DNA from: Haliclystus octoradiatus
Lineage: Eukaryota > Cnidaria > Staurozoa > Stauromedusae > Haliclystidae
NCBI GenBank assembly: GCA_916610825.1
Contig: OU744454.1
Span: forward strand, 10,666,922 to 10,730,921
Direction of reading: 5' to 3'
Length of the DNA: 64,000 bases
Below, piece after piece: positions 35,501 to 53,900 of the stretch (positions are counted from its first letter, which is position 1; each line of letters starts with the position of its first letter). A program made the position numbers and the translations under genes. The notes under the pieces are model-generated. The model ran no database searches and was not told the DNA's origin. It was given only the letters and a program-made list of their open reading frames with translations.

Positions 35501-37385
35501 CTGCTAGTTGATAGCGTAGCTGATTATCGCATACTTATTTTGCTTTTTTAATTAAAAAAACAAAACAATTTCTATTCTAATAGACATGGCAAACCACGAC
35601 AAGCGCCATGGGTGATGCATAGTTGTCATAAAGATAACCCATGTTCACATAATGATCAATGTTACATGCAGTGTAGTACCAAAGATCAAACTGCAGAAGA
35701 GACCAACAAAGCAGTAGTTAAAGGAAAGATGTTCTCGTCTAGACCAAAATGTTGTATTGATAAACATCATACGGTTGTTGAGTTAACTGGAAATTCGTCA
35801 AATGATCATCAAGTTTGCATATGCACTTGTTTACTAACGCAGTAAGTATCACAGGGTGTACAGTTTCTCAGATGACGTCAGATGAGAGGATAAAGTTTAT
35901 TCAATTATAAAACTTTAGTCTATTATCAGGATACAGTGAAACCTGTATATAACAGCCAGCTACAGGAGGTAGATAAATTGACCACTATAGACAGGTGGCC
36001 TTTATATACAGGTTTGATTCAATAGAAAATACTATTTTATGTGGCTGCTGTATAGAGGTGACCGTTATAACAGGTTTAACTGTATCAGGATACGTTGGAA
36101 TCTGGAAATACGAAAACCATGGTTACATAGGACTATATATAAATTCAGAAGAAAACTACATGTTTTTTAATTTTTTAGTTAATTAAAAGCATAATATTAA
36201 CCATTGCCTGTTCAAAGTTAAAAAGTGAATGCCATTTTTCATGCCGCAAGTAGCGTTAGTGGATCAGTCCATATTAGTAGACTGAGCGCAAAGGTGGTCG
36301 GTCAATGTTATGCCTTTAATAAAAGATTTGTTAATAGAATTCCATGTACAGTATCAGCGTTGTTTACTCACTAGAAACTTATGTCCTTATTTCAAGGATA
36401 ACAAATACCGATATATAATATATTGTAAAGCTTTTCATCAGATTGGCATGTAACAGTAAATAGATGATAAATGTGGCGTTTCTATTGTCTTATTTATTCT
36501 TATTTATTTTACAGTCAACATAAAAACACAGATAATCCATCACCGACATTAAATGAAGGGGAACACTCAGACAGCACGCATGGTAAGTAAAGTAAATGAT
36601 ACTCTAAACATATTTATTAGTGACGCTTCTTTGTAGAGCTCCTTCTTTGGTCCATTAAGACCTGAACCAATATAGCTCCCAGATATGAAATGCCGCACCT
36701 TTTTCCTCATGCAAAATTGACAACAGCAAACAAAACATGTCAGAAGCATATAGTTACGGCCATGTTGAGACGTTACACCATAAAACCCTATCAGAATCCC
36801 AAAGAAATCATAGTTCTGCAATTGCCGATATCAAGATATACAGTCAAACTCCTCGTAATCGACCACTCAAGTTTCCCTCCGATTATGGTCGCTAACAAGG
36901 AGTGATCGCTGAATAAGAATTATAGAACAATAGGCGGAAACAATAGAAAATTAATCTCCGACGACCGATTTATTAATTTAAAAATAGTTCATTTTAATAG
37001 CCAAATTATACATGTTATGTTATTTCAATGTTCTAGAAATCTTATGAATGATAAATTATTTGTGTGTGTTGTATCTTCAACAGATAGCGGAATGCAGACA
37101 GCGTCTTCAGCATCTGAAGAACGAGGAACCCCAGATAGCACAACCAAGGTATTTATTTTATCATAATTTATTATTATTAACGATCCTTTGAAATAGGGTT
37201 TGTACCTTAGGCCAGTAAATCTGATCTGACTCATACCTTTAAAAGTAACTGTCAAATACTTATTGTCTGTTTGTTGTGTTTAGATATTACCTGATGGCAA
37301 AGGGCTTACATCTGCTACAAAAGAACAGAAGACAAGTACCAGGGTATTATTTCATCGGGTCCAAGAAACAACTTTTCAAGTATGA
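14589..37385 (+). CDS. DCC-family receptor: 4 Ig + 5 FN3 + TM (protogenin/NOPE-like)
   Basis: Exons: 14589-14637, 15587-15916, 19779-20075, 21166-21447, 21855-22133, 22600-22887, 23617-23666, 29733-29994, 31930-32559, 33813-34121, 34825-35020, 35584-35841, 36515-36582, 37084-37148, 37284-37385. Joined length is 3465 nt (1154 residues plus TGA) with every phase closing. The ATG is preceded directly by an in-frame TAA. Layout: signal peptide MYIACVWIFVLFLFPCG (1-17); Ig1 to about 126, Ig2 127-225, Ig3 226-319, Ig4 320-412; FN3-1 413-508, FN3-2 509-612, FN3-3 and FN3-4 613-822, FN3-5 823-925; membrane segment about 964-986; tail 987-1154. Four Ig plus five FN3 matches protogenin/IGDCC4 better than DCC/neogenin, which have six FN3. 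Such receptors sit at the cell surface and act in guidance, adhesion or patterning; the ligand here is unknown. Ig3 lacks the usual core Trp. The tail is cysteine-rich, has a possible P1-like APWVMH, and ends in FQV. Confidence 0.9.
19179..19368. repeat. Pogo-like MITE, family C
   Basis: 190 bp bounded by TACAGTCAAGCTTGTTTAAT and AAGTTCAACTGTA, flanked by TA. The internal phrase GGGATATTAAGCGAG and its variants repeat. A second clear copy is at 58595-58789, and a diverged copy in opposite orientation follows at about 19525-19690. Confidence 0.7.
19369..19519. repeat. hAT-type MITE (CCGACAAAAG family)
   Basis: About 150 bp with ends CATTGTCCGACAAA and TTTTGTCGGACCATG as inverted repeats. The interior carries TTCTGGAATC, TTGATGTTTGACC and CTTCTGAATTTGCT, as in the copy at 22207-22381. 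It directly abuts the preceding pogo-like MITE. Confidence 0.6.
21705..21778 (-). repeat. tRNA-derived SINE fragment
   Basis: The minus strand reads GGTAGCTCAGTGGCAGAGTG (box A) and, 27 bp further, GTTCGATACC (box B). The acceptor and anticodon stems do not pair well, and the same combination recurs at 30427-30495. A SINE head is therefore more likely than a functional tRNA. It is in the intron between Ig3 and Ig4. Confidence 0.55.
22207..22381. repeat. hAT-type MITE with exact 8-bp target duplication
   Basis: 175 bp, starting CAGGGTCCGACAAAAGG and ending CTTTTGTCGGACCGTG (inverted repeats with one mismatch). It is flanked on both sides by CCTCCTTC (22199-22206 and 22382-22389). The 8-bp duplication and CA...TG ends fit a non-autonomous hAT element. 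Related copies: 6497, 19369, 23175, 43490, 56843, 59205. Confidence 0.85.
23175..23335. repeat. Diverged hAT-type MITE (CCGACAAAAG family)
   Basis: Begins GCAGGGTCATGAATCC and ends TTTTGTCAGACACTGCC. The interior has TTCAGAAGAAAATTCAG and GTCAACAAAAATTTC in the family order. It lies just downstream of FN3-1. Confidence 0.5.
23889..24283. repeat. 74-bp minisatellite, 5' part
   Basis: The unit begins TTTCAGACTATTTATGCCCT and ends ATATCCTAGA. The same base of the unit recurs at 23893, 23967, 24041, 24115, 24189 and 24263, a strict 74-bp period. Units are almost identical (an A/G difference in CCCATTAAAA versus CCCATTGAAA), so the array is young. Confidence 0.95.
24284..24469 (+). repeat. 5' LTR (186 bp)
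   Basis: Starts TGTAATGTATC and ends CGTATCTTACA; the TGTAA/TTACA ends are inverted. It reads as identical to 29263-29448. It should contain the promoter and polyadenylation signals; an AATATTAAATACA stretch is the only AT-rich box I can point to. Confidence 0.97.
24470..24487 (+). other. Primer-binding site of the retrotransposon
   Basis: TGGCGCAGTTGATCCTGT begins directly after the LTR. The leading TGG is the complement of a tRNA CCA end. I cannot name the tRNA from memory. Confidence 0.75.
24543..29123 (+). CDS. Retrotransposon Gag-Pol polyprotein (Ty3 type)
   Basis: 1526 residues in a single uninterrupted frame. Gag is roughly 1-400, with two CX2CX4HX4C zinc knuckles at residues 362-375 and 382-395. 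The protease has DTGA at 446-449. Reverse transcriptase has a catalytic Asp at 724 (LLDAK) and the box VVDD at 784-787, where most Ty3 elements have Y/F-x-DD. RNase H has TDAS with Asp at 933. Integrase has H1186/H1189 and C1219/C1222 as zinc ligands and D1250, D1304, E1340 with exactly 35 residues between the last two (D,D35E). No chromodomain or envelope is evident. Gag and Pol are fused with no frameshift or stop between them. The start is the first ATG after the primer-binding site. Confidence 0.97.
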   Translation: MADVKLLKNSRSGLKGHLTRALDRLVASLTSFTSTEVAERTESDRENLTITTKRAHDALERYVASHLAVLVQEPIKDGAEDPEEPQLVELENSFYDLERQVRAVTAVVPKTVVTSTTDPENRESTSQQVNVQTSARPVIKTPPTLDADINLKQFLDWQEVFLNYIAIIDLDAQPHDRQIATFWGLCSPAFLNMVRRVIKIERSTTDSLKLILKKITDHLRSKRNSNLDWQSFLTVTQGSNQLIDQYYTYLMEKSDYANVDAVTPEALRTAVLVLGLRDENLKRKVIAKSPPLNLEDTLKFLQTEEAASSTVSTLGQQAHATHSTIGNVQSTKAKKNHNNRQQKTKHDDSNSASKPSNSVSPCSKCGYVKHFTSVCPAANVTCDHCGLKGHYSKVCRKRLKSLEKTKTVSTSVIKSMQASNGGKLPTIDVDVREDNKLLGRFPAVCDTGAQGTVAGLDFLKSIGKFDSTLAPFSPHNYVGVDNRALVQAGTIKLTFDLNGNSVNTTVVICYDVTGLYLSLDVCKQLKIVHVDFPTTLSERHLSSVINTNPQNVVNVNKSSSPPKSVFNETARKQWIDSLSSNPTQQQREDDFKKLKQIYSQVFCDTDDVLPPMSGVGDAMKIELIEDHKPFAVHTARQIPFVYRDKAKSEIDRLQKMGVITPVGDTPVEWCHPLVVVGKPNGGVRLCVDLTKLNKQVKRTLHPATTPADAVKNIDLHSKYFTLLDAKCGYWQLPLDEDAQKLTTFITPWGRFKFLRAPMGFISSGDSYNLRCDQALEGISNVNKVVDDTLIDGDSYKTLVDRTCTVLERFVRHGITLNAEKCKFAQKTVDFVGYVIKPGGYSADPRKVEAISNFPSPTNRTELRSFLGLVNQLGMFTPSISSTAAPLRDLLSVKNEFLWLNTHEMAFNSLKEAMTSPPILSLFDPTAETVLQTDASKTKGLGYALMQKQQNEWKLIQCGSRFLQPCENRYAIIELEALAIVWATKKCHIYLAGLPTYTVLVDHKPLLPIFNNYTLDAVENHKLQSYKNKLSNYQFQVVWTKGSAHIIPDALSRAPVNDPSLDDEIENDTSLACMSFTLKVAACSITAENTDDEAAATLNDSKQSNVRQPLPDPIITDLQNVARNDADYQSLITCVENNFAGNSANQPYVLAYKKIWPELSTIDGLVLYGRRIVIPSKARQSVIARLHASHQGIVKTKRRARQTVYWPGINNDIVSSIEACSPCQHYRPSNQKEPLISDKLPSRIFESVSADLFQLNQKYYLVYVDRLSGFPFISEWNSDPSSSQVISVLKSHFSKTGVPSRFRSDGGPQFKSELFTNFLTRWGVNWSPSSPYHPQSNGHAEAAVKALKHLLAKCDNGDIKSESFLQGLLEYRNTPRSEGRSPSEWVYGHPLRSLVPAHYTSFSRSWQTSAKEIDSKLLRNKEATTKNYNKGSKVLKSIPVGSHVLLQHPQSKRWIEDGIVVSKNDRDYRIRLPSGKLKWRNRVFLHVAPDTSSDDIAEPDVSDQVQSDDTPRYPTRSRRPPDYYGRK
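29251..29262 (+). other. Polypurine tract
   Basis: TTGAAGGGGAGA lies immediately before the 3' LTR, the expected place for the plus-strand primer. Confidence 0.8.
29263..29448 (+). repeat. 3' LTR (186 bp)
   Basis: Same length and, by eye, same sequence as the 5' LTR. It is followed by the TTGTG target duplication, after which the interrupted minisatellite unit resumes exactly. Confidence 0.97.
29449..29664. repeat. 74-bp minisatellite, 3' part
   Basis: The reference base of the unit recurs at 29507, 29581 and 29655. Position 29507 is exactly where the next unit is expected once the retrotransposon and one TTGTG are removed. The last unit runs into the 3' inverted repeat of the host element. 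Confidence 0.95.
30128..30345. repeat. hAT-type MITE, 218 bp
   Basis: Ends TAGGGATGAGACGATTA and CAATCGTCTCATCCCTA form inverted repeats. Flanks ATATTATT (30120-30127) and ATATCATT (30346-30353) form an 8-bp target duplication with one mismatch. The interior is rich in ATCGATT-like words. It lies in the intron after FN3-2. Confidence 0.8.
30427..30495 (+). repeat. tRNA-like SINE head
   Basis: TGGTAGTTCAGTTGAGTG is a degenerate box A and GGGTTTAATTCC a degenerate box B, followed by GCCGGTGCAC. It directly precedes Penelope-like 3' sequence, so the two may form one composite repeat. Confidence 0.45.
30501..30712 (+). mobile_element. Penelope-like element 3' tail remnant
   Basis: Shares CTACTCAAGTTTCAAGCATT, GCGATCTTCAGACAG, ATTTTTTACTCAAT and the TTTACCGCCCTG tail with the Penelope-like copy at 4194-4400. 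No coding part remains. Confidence 0.65.
30713..31385. repeat. Pogo-like non-autonomous element, 673 bp
   Basis: Begins TACCGTAATCCGGCGCATA and ends GCGCTGGATTAAGGTA, forming inverted repeats of more than 25 bp with TA at both borders. The word GTATAAGTCGCA recurs inside near both ends (about 30739, 30799, 31308), which looks like subterminal protein-binding repeats. It inserted beside a Penelope-like tail. No open frame of note. Confidence 0.7.
31386..31610 (-). mobile_element. Penelope-like element 3' tail remnant, duplicate
   Basis: Contains AGTGAAAAATCTGTCCGAAG, GTGAAACTTGAGTAACAG and GTATTCTTTGACTC, as in the arm at 5390-5470, then a second copy of the TTTACCGCCCTG block also seen at 30637-30712. 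The blocks flanking the pogo-like element are thus partly duplicated. Confidence 0.6.
31649..31826. repeat. Pogo-like MITE, family A
   Basis: 178 bp from TACAGTGAAACATGTA to CAGGTTCGACTGTA, with GACCACTATAGACAG, TATACAGGTTTGATTC and GTGACCACTATGGAC inside. It ends 103 bp before the FN3-3/4 exon. Confidence 0.75.
32765..32885 (-). repeat. tRNA-derived SINE with RTE-type tail
   Basis: On the minus strand GCGGCCTTGGTGTAGTGGCT contains a box A, and CTCTGGTTCAATC is a box B. The tail has GGAAGGGCATCCGGC, a motif I associate with RTE-type LINE 3' ends and their SINE partners. It lies in the intron before FN3-5. Confidence 0.6.
33216..33397. repeat. Pogo-like MITE, family A
   Basis: Runs from TACAATCAAACCTGTTATAA to CAGGTTTCACTGTA, about 182 bp, containing CTATAGTGGTCACTC and TGAATCAAACCTGTATATAA. 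It is in the opposite orientation to the copy at 31649-31826. Confidence 0.75.
33413..33618. repeat. MITE with TTAAAGG ends
   Basis: Ends TTAAAGGGGCAAAATTGACC and GGTCATTTTTGCTCCTTTAA are inverted repeats of about 20 bp with a few mismatches. A second copy lies at 38655-38858 and a diverged one near 46600-46790. TTAA at both outer ends may be part of the target site. Confidence 0.65.
34297..34450. repeat. Single-unit relative of the minisatellite element
   Basis: TTCAGGCATGAGATTTTAAG starts it. The order of GACTTTT, GGTTTTAGATTATT, GAACTC, TTTTTCCCATTGAAAT, ATATCTAGATATTC and GACTCTTTTTGAAATTCC parallels one 74-bp unit with its flanks from 23857-29690. It ends with a degenerate inverted terminus. 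This appears to be the unamplified form. Confidence 0.5.
35932..36084. repeat. Pogo-like MITE, family A (internally deleted)
   Basis: TACAGTGAAACCTGTATATA to AACAGGTTTAACTGTA, 153 bp. It lacks the middle GTGACCACTATAG block present in the full copies. It lies about 90 bp after the cysteine-rich tail exon. Confidence 0.75.
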
Positions 37386-39562
37386 AAGTCAACTGTTGAA
37401 AGAATTCTCTTGACATTGTCGTTGTCATGTTTTGCTGGAAGTAAAAGAGTGCGGGCACTTTTGAATTATACCGGTTAAATTCTAAATATTCACTAAGATA
37501 TGTTATCAACGATTCATTTTATTTATTATGAATATATATATATATATTATATATATATTAATGACGGTTTTATCTGCCTGTTTCTATTTTATATATGTTA
37601 GCCTTCAAAAAAATTGTTAAAAGAAATTTGCTAAGAACGGAAAATTATATTGAAAAATTTTATCTTCTATACAGTTATATATAAATTACACTTCATTTGT
37701 ATGTAAAAAGATAAATATATATATATATACATACAAAACGTTTAATATTCATTTTATTAATTAATATTCAAGGCCTGTTAATTAATTAACTCATAAATAG
37801 TTGATGGTTTTTGCACGTTATAGCAAAATGATAATCATTATTGTTATTACACATACGATATGTGAAGTCATATATATTAAAAGAGTATATAAATAATTAT
37901 ATACTAATACAGATACAAACAAACTCTCTTTATTCCTTACTAATTAAAAGGAATAACATTCAAATATATAAAGATATCGTGTATATTGTAAATAGTCTCA
38001 TATATATTTTGAATTATATGTAAATAGTATGTTATTAATATACATAGGATATGAATGCGTTATGACAAAAACAAGAAAGTTTAATCATTTTTATGTAAGA
38101 AATATTATTAATTAATTATTATATCATTATTATAACAATATTTGCTATGTAGTCTATTTTCAAATCTTTTATATACTATATTTCAGGCTTTCTTATTATT
38201 ATTATCTTATTTACAATTCACTGTAATCCATATAATTAACTTTCTCTCGATTATTATAAAAATTACGCTTTCATCTTTTACACACTTGTTAATACATCAT
38301 ATGATATATCAGGAGGATTATGTGTTATACATAATATGATTAACAAATCTAATATAAACACAGATATTAATATTTTCTCGTCATTATTTGATTTTACTTC
38401 TGAACTGCGTTTGCAAGATAATGTTCAAATAGATAATTTACATCAAAATGGCAACTAAAAAAGCTATAAAAAATTTTGGGATTAATGATGAAAGTTCTAG
38501 AATCGGATTAATTTTTAATCTTGAAATTCAGATCAGATTTCAGTTAGTTTGTAGCTATGCTGTAGCCAATTTTCTGAAAATCCGATCCAATAAATACCTT
38601 TAGATTACATTATTTGCACAACATTCTTTAAGTGCAATTCAAAATTTCCAACAATTTTGCAATCTTGACTGGTGGCCGCTGCGAGCACAGTTTGAATTTA
38701 TGCTTAGCGTAATTCAGCCGTCTTGCTTTGAAACAATTGTTATATGCAGGCCTAATTTGTAATAAAATTCATGTCAACAATGAACATTGTGTTATAAACA
38801 ATAGGCATGCACATGATCCTAAGTGCGTAGCGCCTCCCGGTCATTTATGTTCCTTTCAAGGGATAAATTGACTATCGCGCCTTGCAGGCTCAAAGTTGAA
38901 AAGTGAATGCCACTTTTCAAATGACGAGTAGTGTAAGTGGATCAGTACATGTTCGAAGGCAGCTGGTTAATTTTATTCGATAATTCCTTTTAAAGAGTTC
39001 AACATGACCAGGAGCCTTTGCACTGTTATTGCGAAGAAACGACGCCCAGGAAATACGAAAGGTTACTAATTTCACGAAATCTTGCCCCCCAGGTTCAAAA
39101 CTATTTCTCGTTTTCATTGGCTTTCTGATCCTTTAGACAGGGTTTCGTCTCTAGAGAATTGCATGCATGTAGCTAAATAATTAAAGAGGAAACATGAATG
39201 TTGACGTACATGGTCCTCTAATGCAGGTGGTCACTTAATTCAGGTACCTTGATAACACAGATCACTCATCAAATTGCAAAAACAAGAACATGGTCTAGTC
39301 AAACATAACACATTGGCAGTTTTATCTACCCTAGACACAAAAGGGTTTCAGAAGCATGGATTGATTGACCAAACCAAACATATCTCAAGGCAGGAAACAA
39401 AATCTCATTTGACTCAAATCAATTCAAAATTGCAAATATATTTTTAAAGAAAGGACAAAATCATTTACAAACAATTTTCCAATGAACAATATTATTCTCA
39501 AGTATTTTACAATTCGCATTAAAATACATAAGAAATTCCTTATCATTAATCAAAATTACTTC
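37386..39562. other. Convergent spacer between receptor and DPP7-like 3' ends
   Basis: The two genes end toward each other here. Sequence at 37520-38400 is extremely AT-rich low-complexity DNA with TA runs and no clear polyadenylation pair that I can assign. A TTAAAGG-type MITE lies at 38655-38858, followed at 38881-38960 by a short sequence also present at 36200-36290. No coding potential recognised. Confidence 0.6.
38655..38858. repeat. MITE with AAAGG ends, second copy
   Basis: Shares GGCCGCTGCGAGCACA, TTTATGCTTAGCGTAATTCA, ACAATTGTTATATGCAGGCC and AAGTGCGTAGCGCC with 33413-33618 in the same order. Its 5' terminus is eroded. Confidence 0.65.
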
Positions 39563-50567
<11,005 letters not shown>

Positions 50568-50943
50568 CTTTGCAATCAGGATAGTTTTCTCCAAACTTTC
50601 GCAAAGGAATGCAGAGTAAGCTAGAAAGTAGAAGTTGTGATTTCGTCTTTCTGTTTTTCTTGTCTCGTGACTAAAAGATGCTGACAATCACGTTTTATAG
50701 CCTCTCTGTAATATTAACACTTCCTAAAATAAACGAGGCTAAACTAGCATGGCGCTAAGCTGCTACTGTTTTTAGTTGAAGACTGAAGCTTAGTTCAAGT
50801 TTTGAGAAACTGCTTCAACAATTTCCTTTCATAGCCTATTGACTAATTAATAATAATTTAATAGAGCATCATCAAAAAGCTATTCCAGTGATTAAAAATA
50901 TCTCAACCTCCAAAGAACCATACTTGTAATTTGTAATGTAAAG
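50568..50943. promoter_or_regulatory. Shared promoter region between DPP7-like and GPALPP1-like genes
   Basis: Two genes on opposite strands start here, with 376 bp between their ATGs. The minus-strand 5' UTR and the plus-strand 5' UTR must both fit in it. No TATA box is obvious at a sensible distance on either side; exact start sites cannot be read from sequence alone. Confidence 0.6.
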
Positions 50944-53900
50944 ATGGCAGATTTTCCAGGAATTTACGGACCTTCTCTTCCACCTCATTTGACTTCAAAA
51001 AAAGACGAAACCAAGACTGAGAATGCTGAGTTGCTTGTAGAAGATCAAACATATGGACCAGTTCTGCCGCCATGTTTAAAAGTTGAATCGCCTTCCAAAA
51101 AAGATGTAAAGATATCTGAAGATGAGAATAAATCACCAAACGCAAATCCTGGAATCTATGGTCCAGCTCTTCCACCTAATTTGAGTAAAGGCTCTGAAAT
51201 AGGCACTAAGGAAAGCTATGTTTACGGGCCAACATTGCCGCCCCAAACTACGGCCAATACAACTGGTTTAGCCAGAAATGAGATTGGTAAGTGTCTACTA
51301 GGCTGATATGCTTTGCTGACTTAGCATGTGGTGTGGGTAGGCTACTGTAAGGCTACTAAATATGATAATATCGCAATGTCACACACAGCTGGACCAGTGT
51401 TGTGTTTGTGTTGGCCCGTCAGAGACAGTGGTGATCTCTATCCAGAATTGGTGAATTGGTAATCTCTATCCAGAGGCAGGGTTATTTGCTATAGAGGCTG
51501 GTTACAGAACAGTCAATAAAATTAGCTTCAGTATTTTACTTCTGATATCCTGTTTGGTACCCTCATTCCAGATCAGAAAGAATGCATTGTGCGCGGCCAA
51601 GGTCATATTTTTTCTCAGAAAATGTGCGGCTGGAAGCGTAATTCTGGTGTAATTTTGCGCGGGTGGATCACACTTGTAGGCAAATTTTAGATATAACATC
51701 TGAATAATCATGGAAATTATGTCATTTTCTTACAAAATACGGATAAAATTAATTTAAATTAAGAAATGCAAGGCTGGAATTTCAGCCGCGAAAATGATTG
51801 CGCGGCCAAGATCTTGCCCGCAAACAGCAAACTTTCCATTCTGGCCCTCATTATTACAGTATAACTTCTAAGTACTCTCAATTCTGAACGATGAAATGGT
51901 TTAATATAAGCGTGACATTTTTTTTGAGAAATACTGCAATTCATCCTCATCCTTAAAATCTTAAGCTGCGCATGCATATTTAATCGTGTGTGCAGAGCTT
52001 TAGGCCTGTATCCAGACCTGTAGATTAACTCATCAAAATTCCTTAGATTTTATACAGCTCTTGAGAAATTTTGATCATATTTAGTACAACTCTCCGTTTG
52101 ATGGTCAAGATGGCAATTAATGCTAATTATCGTATCGACAGACAACCACGGCGACTGCGTTTGACTGTATGGGCAACATGACAATCTCACTCTGTTGATT
52201 AGACTATACGTCACACCGTTACATGATTGATCCACTTTGATAAAACGGCATAACTTTCTGACATTGTCGTTCATAACTTCAAAAACTATAAAGGCAAATT
52301 CTGCCATCTCTATGTTTCACATCAGACTGTAGACCTACTGCATATCTGGAGATAGTCTGAGAGTTTATCTCTAGAAATGATGGTATCTGAAAACAAAATG
52401 TTTCACAGATTTACTGGTAGGCTAACCAATCCTCTGATATTAATATATGACAATGGTTAGTAATTTTTAATACTCCTATATTCTACAACCTTCTTTAGGC
52501 TCTGATGATGAAACTGAAGGCAATGTGATTGGTCCTTTACCACCATCAGGCAATGATCAAGAAATTAGCGTGCTAGAGGTAATATAGGTCTATATAATTT
52601 ATGATTTGTCGTGAATGGATTTTATATTTATTCATCTTCCTACCTTACTGTCACTTTGAATTGATTTTATTTGCCATGAAATCTGTTGAAATATATTTCA
52701 TTAATGCTCCTAGGAATAAGCATTAATTTGCCATATTTACTGAAAAGAGGTAATCCCTTGGAAATGAAAGAGTAGTAGCCTACAGACGGATGTAAACTTA
52801 GAATAGGAATAGGGAACATTGTTGTCTGAGTGTTTACAATAAAGGGCTACCACACACTTTTGCAGTGTTTGTATTCATATTTACTGCAAGGGAAATGTTA
52901 GAAGACACTTGTGTAGTGTTGAAAGTCTCGAGCCAGAGGTGAGTGCTTTCAACACGTCCCGAGTGTCTTCCAACTTTTCCCGTGCAGTGAATATGAATAG
53001 GCCTACAAACACGGCATAAATGTGTGGCGGCCCTTTTATAAAATAAACAATTATCAGAATCAAGTTTGTTTATATTGCGGAAGGTCATTCGAATTTTGAA
53101 TTTATGATTTAAAATTCATTTTCAAGTCAATGCTTTTACTACGGTATTATATTACAGTTTCCTATTCTTCTTCAGCTTTGAGCATCTGACAACATTTAAT
53201 CTACAAATTCCGACAGAAATTTCTGGGCATTTTTATCCTTGAATCTCCAAACACACGGACCAACTAATCCAATTGCACGATTACATTCGATTTCAATGTC
53301 ATATTTTAGAACAGAATTTACTTTATTTGTGATCATCGTTGTGTCATATTTGCTGTCATTTTGTGATCAATTGCGTCTTTCACCGGTAGATTTTTTTTTT
53401 TTCATGTATACAGTATATATACTTTTTAATAAAAAATTTTTCTATTATATACTTTGTAATATTTCTTGGCAATAATAATATTTCTCTTCAAAAATGTATC
53501 ATATAGCATAATAACATTGTACTGCTTCTCTAAATTTTATAATGTTATAAAGAGGAATTCTATTGAAAGTTGTTTGTACCCTGTTCGGATTCTCCACATA
53601 AAATATCAGCTATAAAAATGTCAGATCAAGTTTGAAAATTATTTTCTGTACTTGACTATACCTAAGCAGTCTAGGCTAGTGATTTCCCTATGAATAACCA
53701 TTTTCCACATCAGAGTTTTCACAAAGAAATGTAGACTCTTCCACATCACCGACTGTTCACAGAGTGTTCATGAGTTTTTCAAGCACTCCATAACTTGTTT
53801 ATAAGGATAATAGCTTACACTATGAATAAAAAAAGTTGTGAAAAAGTTGTGAAAAAGTTATGAAAACGAAAAAACTTATGAAAAAACTTGTGAAAAATTA

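Noticed and set aside
14589..37385. Calling the receptor DCC or neogenin outright
   Set aside because: It has five FN3 domains rather than six and lacks recognisable P2 and P3 tail motifs; four Ig plus five FN3 fits protogenin/IGDCC4 better. I kept a family-level call.
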